NCBI GenBank assembly: GCA_017442585.1
Contig: JAFRZM010000036.1
Span: 1-54,455 of the forward strand
Source of the DNA: Lachnospiraceae bacterium
Lineage (GTDB): Bacteria; Bacillota; Clostridia; Lachnospirales; Lachnospiraceae
DNA length: 54,455 nucleotides
Direction: 5' to 3'
Shown in pieces: positions 1-10,530 of this stretch. Under the pieces are notes generated by a model, which was not told where the DNA came from, made no database searches, and saw only the letters and a program-made list of their open reading frames with translations. Within the stretch, counting starts at the first letter, position 1; each line of letters begins with the position of its first letter. Both the position numbers and the translations under genes were made by a program.

Positions 1-1
1 T

Positions 2-997
2 GCGGGCATAGGCGGAGCGAGCCGTGTCGGAATACTTGTTAAGGGATCAAATTACATAGAGGTATTAGCGAAGGCGGATACAGTAGTATTCGATAAGACG
101 GGAACGCTTACCGAAGGCTCATTTAACGTAACGGGCGTGCATCATACAATCCGCGAGGAAAAAGAGCTTATCAATATAGTTGCATCAGTCGAGAGTTTCT
201 CAAATCATCCGATAGCTTCATGCGTAGCAAAGGCTTCGAATGATATAAATGCAGAACTTGTAACTGATTACAAAGAGATATCAGGTGAAGGCGTATCAGC
301 AAAATATGACGGAAAGCTTGTACTTATAGGTAATAAGCGCTTAATGTCAAATAATAATATAGATATCAAAAACTGCGATAATGATCTTGGAACAATTCTA
401 CATGTTGCAATAGATGGTGTTTACGAAGGTCATATCGTTATCGAAGATAAGATTAAAGATAATGCAGAAAGCGCTATGAAAGCGCTTTACCACAAGGGTG
501 TAGGAAAAACTGTAATGCTTACGGGAGATTTGGCATCAGTTGCGGAAAATGTAGCAAAGATACTTCATATAGACAAGGTATTTGCGGAGCTTTTACCTCA
601 GAATAAAGTTGGAAAAGTCGACGAATTGTTGAATAATAAAGAAGGTAAGGGAACACTTCTCTTTGTCGGAGACGGAATAAACGATGCACCGACCTTGGCC
701 AGAGCGGATTGCGGTATAGCCATGGGCGGTCTCGGTGCAGATGCGGCAATTGAGGCAGCAGATGTAGTATTAATGGATGATAACCCTGCAAAGATTTCAA
801 ATGCAATCGGTATAGCAAAGAAAACTATGCGAATTGTATATGAGAACATCACCTTTGCCATCGGAGTAAAGATTTTATGTATGGTTCTTGCAGGTACCGG
901 TATTGCAAGCATGTGGCTTGCGGTATTCGCGGATGTGGGCGTAATGCTTATCTGCGTACTTAATGCCATGAGAGCATTATTTGTTAAGCGTGTATAG
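2..997 (+). CDS. Heavy-metal P1B-type ATPase (zinc/cadmium exporter type), C-terminal part
   Basis: The gene is cut by the window start; 331 codons are visible, open from base 2. This is the catalytic half of a metal-exporting P-type ATPase. The phosphorylation motif DKTGT is at visible residues 31-35, an HP dipeptide typical of heavy-metal pumps follows in SNHPIAS, and the hinge motif GDGINDAP comes later. It ends with two hydrophobic segments, the last membrane helices of the family. The N-terminal metal-binding domain and the CPC membrane motif lie outside the window, so the metal cannot be read directly. The ArsR gene 15 bases downstream has a zinc-type sensor site, which favours Zn/Cd over copper. 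The pump would move metal out across the cytoplasmic membrane using ATP. The family call is very secure; the metal is inferred. Confidence 0.93.
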   Translation, partial: AGIGGASRVGILVKGSNYIEVLAKADTVVFDKTGTLTEGSFNVTGVHHTIREEKELINIVASVESFSNHPIASCVAKASNDINAELVTDYKEISGEGVSAKYDGKLVLIGNKRLMSNNNIDIKNCDNDLGTILHVAIDGVYEGHIVIEDKIKDNAESAMKALYHKGVGKTVMLTGDLASVAENVAKILHIDKVFAELLPQNKVGKVDELLNNKEGKGTLLFVGDGINDAPTLARADCGIAMGGLGADAAIEAADVVLMDDNPAKISNAIGIAKKTMRIVYENITFAIGVKILCMVLAGTGIASMWLAVFADVGVMLICVLNAMRALFVKRV

Positions 998-1012
998 TTA
1001 AAGGAGCAGGAA

Positions 1013-1303
1013 ATGGTTAAGGACTTAGAAACCGAACTTTATGACTTGGCCGAACTTTTCAAAGTGTTCGGCGACTCGACCAGAATTAAGATACTTTATG
1101 CCCTTTTTGAAAATAAGATGTGCGTGGGAGATCTGGCAGAATCACTTAATATGACGCAATCTGCAATCTCTCATCAGCTTAAGATATTAAAGCAAAGCAA
1201 GCTGGTAAAGTGTGACCGCGAGGGCAAGCAGATAATGTATTACCTTGCGGATGCACATGTTAAAACAATAATAGACCAGGGAAAAGAGCATATTGAAGAG
1301 TAA
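1013..1303 (+). CDS. ArsR/SmtB-family metal-sensing repressor, zinc-type
   Basis: A 96-aa winged-helix repressor with the family core GDSTRIKIL, a recognition helix around SAISHQLKIL and the beta-wing CDREGKQIMYYL. The C-terminal helix carries D80, H82, H93 and E96. That spacing (D-x-H, then 11 and 3 residues on) equals the alpha-5 zinc site of SmtB (D104, H106, H117, E120, recalled from memory). The alpha-3 region reads MCVGDL, with one Cys instead of the CxC of ArsR/CadC. It should therefore sense zinc-like metals at the dimer interface and release the operator of the ATPase operon. It starts with ATG after AAAGGAGCAGGAA, 15 bases behind the pump gene, so the two are co-transcribed. Its last 11 bases overlap the next gene. 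Confidence 0.92.
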   Translation: MVKDLETELYDLAELFKVFGDSTRIKILYALFENKMCVGDLAESLNMTQSAISHQLKILKQSKLVKCDREGKQIMYYLADAHVKTIIDQGKEHIEE

Positions 1304-4022
1304 CTTATGTATGGGAATCTTGGCCCATGTTGACGCCGGTAAGACCACTCTTTCGGAGTGCCTCTTATATCATGCGGGTGTCATTAAGGAAATGGGCCGA
1401 GTGGATAAGAAGGATTCTTATCTCGACAATTTTGAGGCGGAACGGCGACGCGGTATAACGATATACGCAAAGCAGGCGAATATGACGTTAAACGGTCGCT
1501 CGTATACCTTACTTGATACACCGGGACATGTAGATTTTTCTCCGGAAACGGAGAGAGTGTTATCTGTCCTGGATTTTTGCGTACTTTTAATTAATGGTGC
1601 GTCGGGTGTGCAGTCGCATAGTAAGACGTTATGGTCGATGCTTGAACGTCTTCACGTTCCGACAATTATATTCGTAAATAAGATGGACCAGGACGGTACA
1701 GATGCAAAAGCCTTAAGAGACGAAATAAGAACTAATCTTTCAAGCGATGCGGAAACTTTATATGCACCGGCGGGCGACATAAGCGAAGCATTCTTTGAGA
1801 CATGTGCCCAGACGGATGAGAAATTGTTAAATGAGTATTTAATAAATGCAACATTGCCGAATGAAGTATTGCAGAAAGCATTTGCGGAGAGAAAAGTATT
1901 CCCTATTCTTTACGGCTCAGCTTTAAAGGATTCCGGTGTAGATAAGCTTATAGATGCAGTATCGTTTTTTGCCGAGGATAAAGAGTATCCTGTAACTTTC
2001 GGCGCTCGTGTATTTAAGATCACCCAGGATGCGGATGACGGTAGGCTTACCACTATGAAGGTGACCGGAGGCAGCCTTAAGATAAAGGATGTAATAAGCG
2101 GAATTGATAGAGAAGGCAATGAATATCAAGAAAAAGTAAATCGTCTTTATATTTTATCCGGTGATAAGAAAGAAGCAGTAAATGAAGTTTTAGCGGGACA
2201 GGTATGTTCGGTTGCAGGGTTAGAAAACACCTTTATCGGAGCAGGGCTTGGAACGGAAGAGAATCATTACGAAGAGATGATGGTTCCTGTAGTCACTTAC
2301 GCTGTTCATTATGAGTCAACGACAGATAAGGTTAAGATGTATTCGTATCTTAAATCCTTGGAAGAAGAAGAGCCTGCACTTCACGTAACCTTCGATGAAG
2401 AGACGGGTGAGATTAAGGTATCCCTTATGGGAGAAGTTCAAATAGAAATATTAAAAGAAGTTTTAAGAAATAGATTTTTGGTGAACGTAGACTTTACAGA
2501 AGGCCGTATTCTCTATCGTGAAACTATAGACGATAAGGTAGAGGGCGTAGGGCATTTTGAACCTTTACGTCATTATGCAGAAGTACATGTTTTAATAGAG
2601 CCTTTGGAACGTGGCAGTGGCATCGAGTATGATTCTATTGTTTCTACCGATGATCTTGCACAAAACTGGCAGAACTTAATTATGACCCATTTAAAAGAGA
2701 AGGTTCATAAAGGAGTTTTGACAGGAAGCCCGCTTACAGATGTTAAGTTTACGCTTTGTTCCGGCAAGGCTCATCTTAAGCATACTATGGGTGGCGATTT
2801 TAGGCAGGCGACTTATAGAGCGGTACGCCATGGACTTATGTATGCCAAAAGTAGGATATTAGAGCCGTACTTCAAGTTTGAGATAACTGTTCCTGATGAA
2901 AGAATAGGCCATGTAATGACTATGCTTACGGAACGCGCAGCTAAGTTTGAAGCACCGACATCCCGTAACGGGATGAGTACGATAGAGGGAACGGGCCCTG
3001 TAAGTACTTTGACCGGCTTTAAGATGGAGCTGAATAAGACTTGTGGTGGAAACGGGGATTTTGCAGCATCTGTTATAGGTTACTTTGATTGCCATAACGA
3101 AGAGGAAGTAATTGAACGTATTGGTTACGATCCGGAGCGCGATATGAGAAATCCTTCGGCATCAGTTTTTTGTCAGCATGGTGCGGGAACGAATATACCA
3201 TGGAATGAAGTGAAGGACTATATGCATCTTCCAATGTGTGAAGAGGGCGGATTAAAAGAGCCTGAAGTTATACGTACTATAAGACAGGAAGAGAATAAGC
3301 TTTCGCCTGAAGAGCAGGAAAAAGAATTAAAGTCGATATTTGAATCGACGTACGGAACCATAAAAACAAAATTCAATAGTGATTCATTGGAAAACGATAA
3401 TCTTAGATACGGTTGGAATGGAAGGCCTACACCTGTAAAAGAAAAGGGACCTGTACGTCGTGAAAAACCGGAAGATTATGACTACGATAAAGAACAGCGA
3501 CACAAACATGACGCAGCCTTAAAAAGTAATACGAAAAAGAATCGCTATCTTCTTGTCGATGGTTATAATGTAATATTTGCATGGAAAAGTCTGGCTGATA
3601 TCGTAAGTACCAATATGGATGGTGCGAGAGATGCTCTTGCCGAAATTTTATGTAATTACGGCGCATATACCGGAATGCATGTAATCTTGGTATTTGATGC
3701 TTATAAGTTAAAAGAGCATAAGACGGAAGTTTTAAAATACCGTAATATCCATATAGTATATACCGCAACTGCGGAGACGGCAGATCAATATATAGAAAAA
3801 TGTGCTTACTCCATGCGTGACGAGCATGATGTAACCTGTGTTACGTCGGATGGCCTTGAGCAGGTTATTATCATCGGAAGCGGATGCAATCTTATTTCTT
3901 CGCGCGAATTCGAGAAAGAAACGAAGCGCATAAGTAATGAGATAAACGATGATCATATTGCGTTAAAAGCCGATACCGGATCAATAAAAGAAAAGTTGAA
4001 AATTCCACGAGATATGCTATAA
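1293..4022 (+). CDS. TetM/EF-G-like translation GTPase fused to a C-terminal Rae1/YacP-type NYN nuclease domain
   Basis: 909 aa. Residues 1 to about 650 form an elongation-factor-G-like GTPase of the TetM/TetO ribosomal-protection branch: G1 AHVDAGKTT (11-19), RRRGIT (51-56), DTPGHVDF (75-82), NKMD (129-132), then EF-G-like domains II-V. A charged linker (about 690-748) leads to an NYN/PIN-fold domain (about 750-890) with VDGYN (D756), VFDA (D802), ETAD (D831) and TSD (D853). This is the signature of YacP/Rae1, the B. subtilis ribosome-associated A-site mRNA endonuclease (family knowledge). The domain IV tip reads KHTMGGDFR (496-504) and not the YSPVSTP-like tip of TetM, so tetracycline resistance is doubtful. 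Start: TTG at 1293 gives the family-like MKSNLCMGILAHVDAGKT; ATG 1311 is the alternative. It overlaps arsR by 11 bases. I infer a ribosome-targeted, GTP-driven mRNA-cleaving or rescue factor. Confidence 0.88.
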   Translation: MKSNLCMGILAHVDAGKTTLSECLLYHAGVIKEMGRVDKKDSYLDNFEAERRRGITIYAKQANMTLNGRSYTLLDTPGHVDFSPETERVLSVLDFCVLLINGASGVQSHSKTLWSMLERLHVPTIIFVNKMDQDGTDAKALRDEIRTNLSSDAETLYAPAGDISEAFFETCAQTDEKLLNEYLINATLPNEVLQKAFAERKVFPILYGSALKDSGVDKLIDAVSFFAEDKEYPVTFGARVFKITQDADDGRLTTMKVTGGSLKIKDVISGIDREGNEYQEKVNRLYILSGDKKEAVNEVLAGQVCSVAGLENTFIGAGLGTEENHYEEMMVPVVTYAVHYESTTDKVKMYSYLKSLEEEEPALHVTFDEETGEIKVSLMGEVQIEILKEVLRNRFLVNVDFTEGRILYRETIDDKVEGVGHFEPLRHYAEVHVLIEPLERGSGIEYDSIVSTDDLAQNWQNLIMTHLKEKVHKGVLTGSPLTDVKFTLCSGKAHLKHTMGGDFRQATYRAVRHGLMYAKSRILEPYFKFEITVPDERIGHVMTMLTERAAKFEAPTSRNGMSTIEGTGPVSTLTGFKMELNKTCGGNGDFAASVIGYFDCHNEEEVIERIGYDPERDMRNPSASVFCQHGAGTNIPWNEVKDYMHLPMCEEGGLKEPEVIRTIRQEENKLSPEEQEKELKSIFESTYGTIKTKFNSDSLENDNLRYGWNGRPTPVKEKGPVRREKPEDYDYDKEQRHKHDAALKSNTKKNRYLLVDGYNVIFAWKSLADIVSTNMDGARDALAEILCNYGAYTGMHVILVFDAYKLKEHKTEVLKYRNIHIVYTATAETADQYIEKCAYSMRDEHDVTCVTSDGLEQVIIIGSGCNLISSREFEKETKRISNEINDDHIALKADTGSIKEKLKIPRDML

Positions 4023-4058
4023 TTAAGCAATTATAAGTTGAAAACAAGAATAAGTTAA

Positions 4059-5183
<1,125 letters not shown>

Positions 5184-5415
5184 ATCGTAAATTAATATGA
5201 CTAAATGCGTCGCATTTGCCAAGGAAAGTGGTAAATGTGGCGTCTTTGTGTCCTGAAATAGTATATTTTGTGAAGATACTTTAAAATTGATTTTAATATC
5301 AATATAATGAGAGACGTGCTGTAGCAAATATGCTGCCGATTTGACATTAGAGACGGTTTGTTTTATGCGGCGCAATATAATCAAATAATGTAATAGTGAA
5401 ATGGAGGCTTACACT

Positions 5416-7122
5416 ATGAAAAAGACAACGGGTAAGAAAACAACTCTTGCGTTGAAGCTTATTCCGGCAATTGCTGTCGTTATGATAGTTTTGAGTCTGG
5501 TCAATATCCTGGTTGCGAGGTCGACTTTAAAGGATGAGATTTTAAATCAGATTTCAAAAGAAGATGCAAAGCTCGTTGAAGCGTACAGATTATCATTTGA
5601 GCTTATTGCCAAAGAGAATCCGGGAGATTCAATGGTCCCGGCGTTCCAGGATTTTATTGATAAACTTGCTTCGGAAAATGATTTTGCATATGTGCTCTTT
5701 ATGTCGGATATTAATGGCGAGGTTACATCACTTGCTCATTCAAATCATGACAGAGTCGGTCTTGTGCTTGATGATGCAGGATCTATAGCAGCGGCACGTG
5801 ACGGTGTTAAGTATTGCGATTATTATACATCTGATACATATGGTCTGGTTCTGGACGTTCTTACTCCTCTTACGTTGGATGGAAAGATTGCAGGTGCCGT
5901 TAATATAGGTGTTAAGGTTGACTCGGCGACTGTAGACGATCTCGCGAGAGCGTCAGTATTGAAACAGACTTTATTAAGTGTAATAGTGGGTATTATCGCA
6001 CTTATAGTAATGATAATTTACATAATGTTTGTTATTATCATTCCTGTTAGGAAGTCTACTGCTTCTCTTAATGAGATCATTACTTCAATCGAGAATAATA
6101 AGGGTGATTTCAGTAAGAGCGTTCTTGTAAGCAGCTCAGATGAAGTCGGTGAGCTTGGTAACGGTGTCAATAAGTTCATTGATGTACTGGCCGGTATTAT
6201 CAGTAAGATCAAGAATGTATCGGGCGATGTATCGGAGACAAGCCGCAGGATTACCTCTGCTGTACAGAATTCTAATGACAATGCGACTAATATTTCCGCA
6301 GCGGTAGAAGAGTTATATGCCTCAATGGAAGATGTTAATAATACAACAAGAGATATGATATCAGCTTCTGACGAGGTTTCAGAAGATCTTGACAAGATTG
6401 TTAATGAGACTTCAGAAGGTAATAATTACGTTAATGAGATGCAAAAGCGTGCCACCAAGACAAAGGAGCAGTGTATTGCCAAGAAAGACAATATCAAGAC
6501 GGACCTTGATAACAGAAAGGGTGTCCTTGATAGGGCGATTGAAGATGCGCGTAAGGTTGAAGAGATCGGAACACTTACAAACGATATTCTTTCAATTGCT
6601 TCGCAGACCAACCTTCTTGCTCTTAATGCATCAATTGAAGCTGCCCGTGCGGGTGAAGCAGGCCGCGGATTTGCGGTAGTTGCTGAAGAGATCAGTAAGC
6701 TTGCTGATAATTCAAGAGAGACTGCAAGCAACATTCAGGAGATTTCAAATGAGGTTGTAACTGCGGTTGAAAACCTTATGAGCAACGCATCCGAACTTAT
6801 TGACAATATGGGTACTGTAATTGATGCGGATTACGATAGTTTCCATGAAATGTCTGAGGCTTATTATGACGACGCGGAAAAGGTTCAGGGATTCTTCAAT
6901 AAATTTAATGATGATGCGTCAGCTATTAGGGATTCGATGGAAAGAATGTCAGAATCAATCCGTGGAGTTACATCGAATATTAATGAAGCAACGACCGGAA
7001 CATCGAATATCGCAAGTTCGCTTGAAAGCCTTGTGTCTTCAATGACCAATATCATAGATTCGAGTAACTCGAATGCAGAGAATTTCGAGAAGCTTAACAG
7101 TGAGACTCATAAGTTCCTGTAA
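5416..7122 (+). CDS. Methyl-accepting chemotaxis protein with single-Cache-like sensor
   Basis: A 568-aa chemoreceptor. The start is set at ATG 5416 because an ideal GGAGG (5403-5407) lies 8 bases ahead of it; the upstream in-frame ATG at 5401 directly precedes that ribosome site and would not be used. Order: short basic N-terminus, membrane helix about 11-34, an extracytoplasmic domain of about 150 residues (single-Cache size), helix about 186-212, HAMP about 213-265, then a long coiled-coil signalling region. The conserved tip is at about 393-427 ([18 protein letters not shown]). It should pass a ligand signal to CheA/CheW. The ligand is unknown. It is a monocistronic gene closed by a strong hairpin at 7155. 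Confidence 0.95.
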   Translation: MKKTTGKKTTLALKLIPAIAVVMIVLSLVNILVARSTLKDEILNQISKEDAKLVEAYRLSFELIAKENPGDSMVPAFQDFIDKLASENDFAYVLFMSDINGEVTSLAHSNHDRVGLVLDDAGSIAAARDGVKYCDYYTSDTYGLVLDVLTPLTLDGKIAGAVNIGVKVDSATVDDLARASVLKQTLLSVIVGIIALIVMIIYIMFVIIIPVRKSTASLNEIITSIENNKGDFSKSVLVSSSDEVGELGNGVNKFIDVLAGIISKIKNVSGDVSETSRRITSAVQNSNDNATNISAAVEELYASMEDVNNTTRDMISASDEVSEDLDKIVNETSEGNNYVNEMQKRATKTKEQCIAKKDNIKTDLDNRKGVLDRAIEDARKVEEIGTLTNDILSIASQTNLLALNASIEAARAGEAGRGFAVVAEEISKLADNSRETASNIQEISNEVVTAVENLMSNASELIDNMGTVIDADYDSFHEMSEAYYDDAEKVQGFFNKFNDDASAIRDSMERMSESIRGVTSNINEATTGTSNIASSLESLVSSMTNIIDSSNSNAENFEKLNSETHKFL

Positions 7123-7154
7123 TATAGGGAATACTAAGGCAGAAGCATTTAATT

Positions 7155-7186
7155 AAAAGGAGATGGGATTGTCCCATCTCCTTTTT
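7155..7186. terminator. Bidirectional rho-independent terminator
   Basis: A perfect 14-bp stem (7155-7168 with 7172-7185), a 3-base loop and T-runs on both strands. It sits between the chemoreceptor (plus) and the TSCPD gene (minus), which converge here. Confidence 0.93.
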
Positions 7187-7212
7187 GCAGTTTTATTATA
7201 AGCGTATTTTTG

Positions 7213-7473
7213 CTATGCGTTAGCTTTGGATATGGCTTCCGTTATGGCACAAGTAAGCTGATCTGCACAGCTTGTTGTGTTGTCTCCGCAAGTATTACCG
7301 CGAAGTATATCGCATACTTTGTCTGCGTCCATTCCTTCAACGAGCTTGCTGATGGCTTTTAAGTTACCATTGCATCCGCCTAAGAATGATACGTTGTAAA
7401 TCTTTCCGCCTTCGATATCGAAATCGATCTGACGGGAACATACACCCTGTGTTGTGTAAGAATAGTGCTGCAT
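7213..7473 (-). CDS. TSCPD-domain small cysteine-rich protein (TIGR03905-like)
   Basis: 86 aa on the minus strand. The sequence (PGVCSRQI-like start TQGVCSRQIDFDIEGG, then FLGGCNGNLKAI, RGNTCGDNTTSCADQL) matches the small stand-alone TSCPD family, which resembles the C-terminal tail of some ribonucleotide reductases (family recall). Five cysteines (in VCS, GGC, KVC, NTC, SCAD) plus one in LTC suggest metal binding or redox work. The actual function is unknown. The start is ATG behind AGGAGGAAAAATC read on the minus strand. It is transcribed alone and ends at the shared terminator at 7155-7186. Confidence 0.85.
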   Translation of the reverse strand: MQHYSYTTQGVCSRQIDFDIEGGKIYNVSFLGGCNGNLKAISKLVEGMDADKVCDILRGNTCGDNTTSCADQLTCAITEAISKANA

Positions 7474-7588
7474 GATTTTTCCTCCTATTGTTGCGATGGC
7501 AGATTTTTACGCCATCAATTGTGATTTATATGAATTGAATTATACCGATAACCCTTAATTTTTGCAATGGATTTCAATATTAACTTTT

Positions 7589-7617
7589 TTGCACTAATCG
7601 ATAAAATGTGTTATCAT
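7589..7617 (+). promoter_or_regulatory. Candidate sigma-A promoter of secA
   Basis: TTGCAC (7589-7594), a 17-base spacer and TATCAT (7612-7617), about 60 bases ahead of secA. The -10 box is good; the -35 box shares only TTG with consensus. Confidence 0.45.
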
Positions 7618-7676
7618 ATCATGGAGTGTATTTTTATGTGAAAACCTAAAGAAATTAATATAGAGGAGAGTTTAAA

Positions 7677-10244
7677 TTGAGTATTATTGATAAGGTGTTC
7701 GGAACCCATTCCGAGCGTGAATTGAAAAGAATTATGCCGATTGTTGACGCGATTGAAGCGTTACGCCCTACAATGATGGCAATGTCGGATGAAGAATTAA
7801 AGGCCAAGACACCTGAGTTTAAGGAACGTCTTAAAAACGGTGAAACTTTGGATGACCTTTTGATAGAGGCATTTGCAACGGTAAGAGAAGCAGCACGTCG
7901 TGTTTTAGGCAAGGAACCGTTCAGGGTTCAGCTTATCGGTGGTATCGTCCTTCATCAGGGACGCCTTGCCGAGATGAAGACAGGTGAAGGTAAAACATTG
8001 GTTGCAACGCTTCCGTCTTACCTTAATGCATTGACCGGTAAGGGCGTACATGTAGTAACCGTAAACGATTACCTCGTTACTGTCGGTGCCGATGAAATGG
8101 GCCAGGTACATGAGTTTTTGGGACTTACGGTAGGTAAGATCTTGAACTCTATGACAAATGAAGAACGTCGCGAAAGCTATAACTGCGATATTACATACGT
8201 TACAAATAACGAACTCGGATTTGATTATCTTCGTGATAACATGGTTATCTACGGCAAGGATCTTGTACAGCGCGGTCTTGCGTATGCAATCATCGATGAA
8301 GTCGACTCCGTATTAATCGATGAAGCAAGAACTCCGCTTATCATATCAGGTCAAAGTGGCAAGTCCACCAAGCTTTATGATGCGTGTGATATCTTAGCCC
8401 GTCAGATGAAGCGTGGTGAGGACTTGGCAGATTACACCAAGCTTGATGCGTTAATGGGTGTTGTTCAGAATGAAACAGGCGACTTTATAGTTAATGAAAA
8501 GGATAAGCAGATAAACCTCACTTCTGAAGGTGTAAAGAAGGTTGAGCAGTTCTTTAAGATTGAAAACCTCGCAGATCCTGAAAATATTGAAATACAGCAT
8601 AACATAATCCTGGCTCTTCGTGCACATAACCTTATGTTCCGTGATCAGGATTATGTTGTTAAAGATGATGAAGTTTTGATTGTAGATGAATTTACCGGAC
8701 GTATTATGCCGGGACGTCGATACTCTGACGGACTTCACCAGGCTATAGAAGCTAAGGAACACGTTAAGATTAAGCGTGAGAGTAAGACCTTAGCCACCAT
8801 TACCTTCCAGAACTTCTTTAATAAGTATGAGAAGAAGGCAGGTATGACAGGTACCGCACTTACTGAAGAGAAAGAATTCCGTGAAATTTACGGAATGGAT
8901 GTAATCGAGATTCCTACAAACGAGCCGATGATAAGAGTCGATCATGAGGATCTTGTTTATAAGACCCATAGAGAGAAGATTCATGAGATAGTTGAAGAAA
9001 TTATCCGTTCTCATGAAAAGGGACAGCCTGTTCTTGTGGGTACGATAACGATTGAAGCGTCGGAAGAATTAAGTGCAATTTTAAAGAAGCGCGGAATTCC
9101 GCATAACGTATTGAATGCTAAGTTCCATGAACTTGAAGCACAGATAGTAGCGGATGCCGGTCAGCACGGTGCGGTAACAATCGCAACCAACATGGCAGGA
9201 CGTGGTACCGATATCAAACTTGATGATGAGTCGCGTGCTGCGGGCGGTCTTAAGATAATTGGTACAGAGCGCCATGAATCACGTCGTATCGATAATCAGT
9301 TACGAGGACGTTCAGGACGTCAGGGTGATCCGGGTGAATCTGTATTCTACATTTCGCTTGAAGATGATCTTATGAGACTTTTCAGTTCCGAAAGAGTTAC
9401 GAGCGTGTTTAATGCAATAGGTGTTCCGGAGAATACACCTATAGAGCATAGAGCTTTGTCCTCTGCTATAAGAAAAGCTCAGCAGAAGATTGAAAATAAT
9501 AACTTCAGTATCAGAAAGAACTTACTCGAGTACGATCAGGTTATGAACGATCAGCGTGAGATTATTTACGGTGAGCGTCGTCGCGTATTGGACGGTGAAT
9601 CAATGCGTGATTCAATTCTTGAGATGATAAAGGAAGTTGTGGCATCAAAGATTATGATGGTTTGTGGCCATGAAGCCAATTCCGATGATTGGGATCTTAA
9701 GGAATTGAATGAAGTAATGCTTCCGATATTCCCGATAAAGCCTATTACATCCGCGGATGTAAAGGATATGAAGGCGCCTGAGTTTATCGAGAAGATGCAG
9801 GATGAGCTTCTTAAGTTATACGAGGCAAAAGAAAAAGAATTCCCGGATGAGGAAACCATTCGTGAAGTAGAGCGTGTATTCCTTCTTAAGGTTATCGACA
9901 GAAAGTGGATGGACCATATTGACAGCATGGAATTACTCCGCCAGGGTATTTCAATGCAGGCATACGGTCAGAAGGATCCGCTTGTTGAATACAGAAATGC
10001 CGGTTTTGATATGTTTGATGAGATGACTGCAGCTATCCAGGAAGAGATAGTTAAGCTTTTATTCCATATCAAAGTTGAGCAGAAGGTTGAACGTGAGCAG
10101 GTTATGAAGGCTACGGGAACAAATAAGGATGATACTGCAACCCGCGCTCCGAAAAAGAGAGAGGCTGCGAAAATCTATCCTAACGATCCTTGTCCTTGTG
10201 GTAGTGGAAAGAAATACAAGCAATGCTGCGGTAGGAACTTGTAA
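7677..10244 (+). CDS. secA: Protein translocase ATPase SecA
   Basis: 855 aa, full length for SecA. The motor couples ATP hydrolysis to pushing unfolded precursors through SecYEG. Walker A MKTGEGKT is at about 100-107, followed by the DEAD-type segment [17 protein letters not shown], the AGMTGTA and [10 protein letters not shown] motifs, and [13 protein letters not shown]. The last 22 residues form the zinc-binding tail with C839, C841, C850 and C851 ([13 protein letters not shown]), used for SecB or ribosome contact. The start is TTG at 7677, behind GAGGAGAG; the product MSIIDKVFG matches the family start. It probably heads a transcription unit with the two following genes (spacing 31 and 3 bases). 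Confidence 0.98.
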   Translation: MSIIDKVFGTHSERELKRIMPIVDAIEALRPTMMAMSDEELKAKTPEFKERLKNGETLDDLLIEAFATVREAARRVLGKEPFRVQLIGGIVLHQGRLAEMKTGEGKTLVATLPSYLNALTGKGVHVVTVNDYLVTVGADEMGQVHEFLGLTVGKILNSMTNEERRESYNCDITYVTNNELGFDYLRDNMVIYGKDLVQRGLAYAIIDEVDSVLIDEARTPLIISGQSGKSTKLYDACDILARQMKRGEDLADYTKLDALMGVVQNETGDFIVNEKDKQINLTSEGVKKVEQFFKIENLADPENIEIQHNIILALRAHNLMFRDQDYVVKDDEVLIVDEFTGRIMPGRRYSDGLHQAIEAKEHVKIKRESKTLATITFQNFFNKYEKKAGMTGTALTEEKEFREIYGMDVIEIPTNEPMIRVDHEDLVYKTHREKIHEIVEEIIRSHEKGQPVLVGTITIEASEELSAILKKRGIPHNVLNAKFHELEAQIVADAGQHGAVTIATNMAGRGTDIKLDDESRAAGGLKIIGTERHESRRIDNQLRGRSGRQGDPGESVFYISLEDDLMRLFSSERVTSVFNAIGVPENTPIEHRALSSAIRKAQQKIENNNFSIRKNLLEYDQVMNDQREIIYGERRRVLDGESMRDSILEMIKEVVASKIMMVCGHEANSDDWDLKELNEVMLPIFPIKPITSADVKDMKAPEFIEKMQDELLKLYEAKEKEFPDEETIREVERVFLLKVIDRKWMDHIDSMELLRQGISMQAYGQKDPLVEYRNAGFDMFDEMTAAIQEEIVKLLFHIKVEQKVEREQVMKATGTNKDDTATRAPKKREAAKIYPNDPCPCGSGKKYKQCCGRNL

Positions 10245-10275
10245 AGTTTTCAGCCAACTAGAGAGGAGATTTTCC

Positions 10276-10527
10276 ATGAGTGAAGAGATGAAGATGAGTG
10301 TCACCGAGATTTTCAGAACGAAAGACAAAGACAAGTACGTCTTTGTCACTTTTGACGATGGAAAACGCTCCGCCGAGGGCAAAGTTCCCGATTGCAAGAT
10401 AATAAAGAACAATGGCTTTAACGACGGCGAAGTTAAACTCCTTGAAGAATACATGAAGAATGAGCAGACAACGATTTTCAGCGAAGCAAGTAAGGTTAAC
10501 GCCATGCGCGCTTTTTTGAAAGGATAG
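10276..10527 (+). CDS. Unknown 83-aa protein between secA and a nitrilase-family gene
   Basis: I do not recognise this protein. The start is ATG 10276 because GAGAGGAGAT lies just upstream; the reading frame is open further back into secA but without a sensible start. The product begins MSEEMKMSVTEIFRTKDK and is charged, soluble and without cysteines or membrane segments. The middle (YVFVTFDDGKRSAEGKVPDC) reads like alternating beta strands and the C-terminal half (LLEEYMKNEQTTIFSEASK) like helices. The next gene starts 3 bases after its stop, so it is translated as part of the secA unit. Codon use and ribosome site look normal, so it is very probably real. Confidence 0.75.
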   Translation: MSEEMKMSVTEIFRTKDKDKYVFVTFDDGKRSAEGKVPDCKIIKNNGFNDGEVKLLEEYMKNEQTTIFSEASKVNAMRAFLKG

Positions 10528-10530
10528 CCT

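Noticed and set aside
1293-3300. Tetracycline-resistance gene of the tet(M) type
   Set aside because: The GTPase is TetM-like, but the domain IV tip lacks the drug-displacing sequence, the protein is 270 aa too long, and a nuclease domain is fused on.
5191-5232. Terminator after trpS
   Set aside because: AAATGCG/CGCATTT (5193-5199/5201-5207) and an alternative 9-bp stem with two G-T pairs can form, but there is no T-run, so termination is not supported.
5335-5342. Sigma-28 promoter (GCCGATTT) before the first chemoreceptor
   Set aside because: No TAAA at 15-16 bases upstream.
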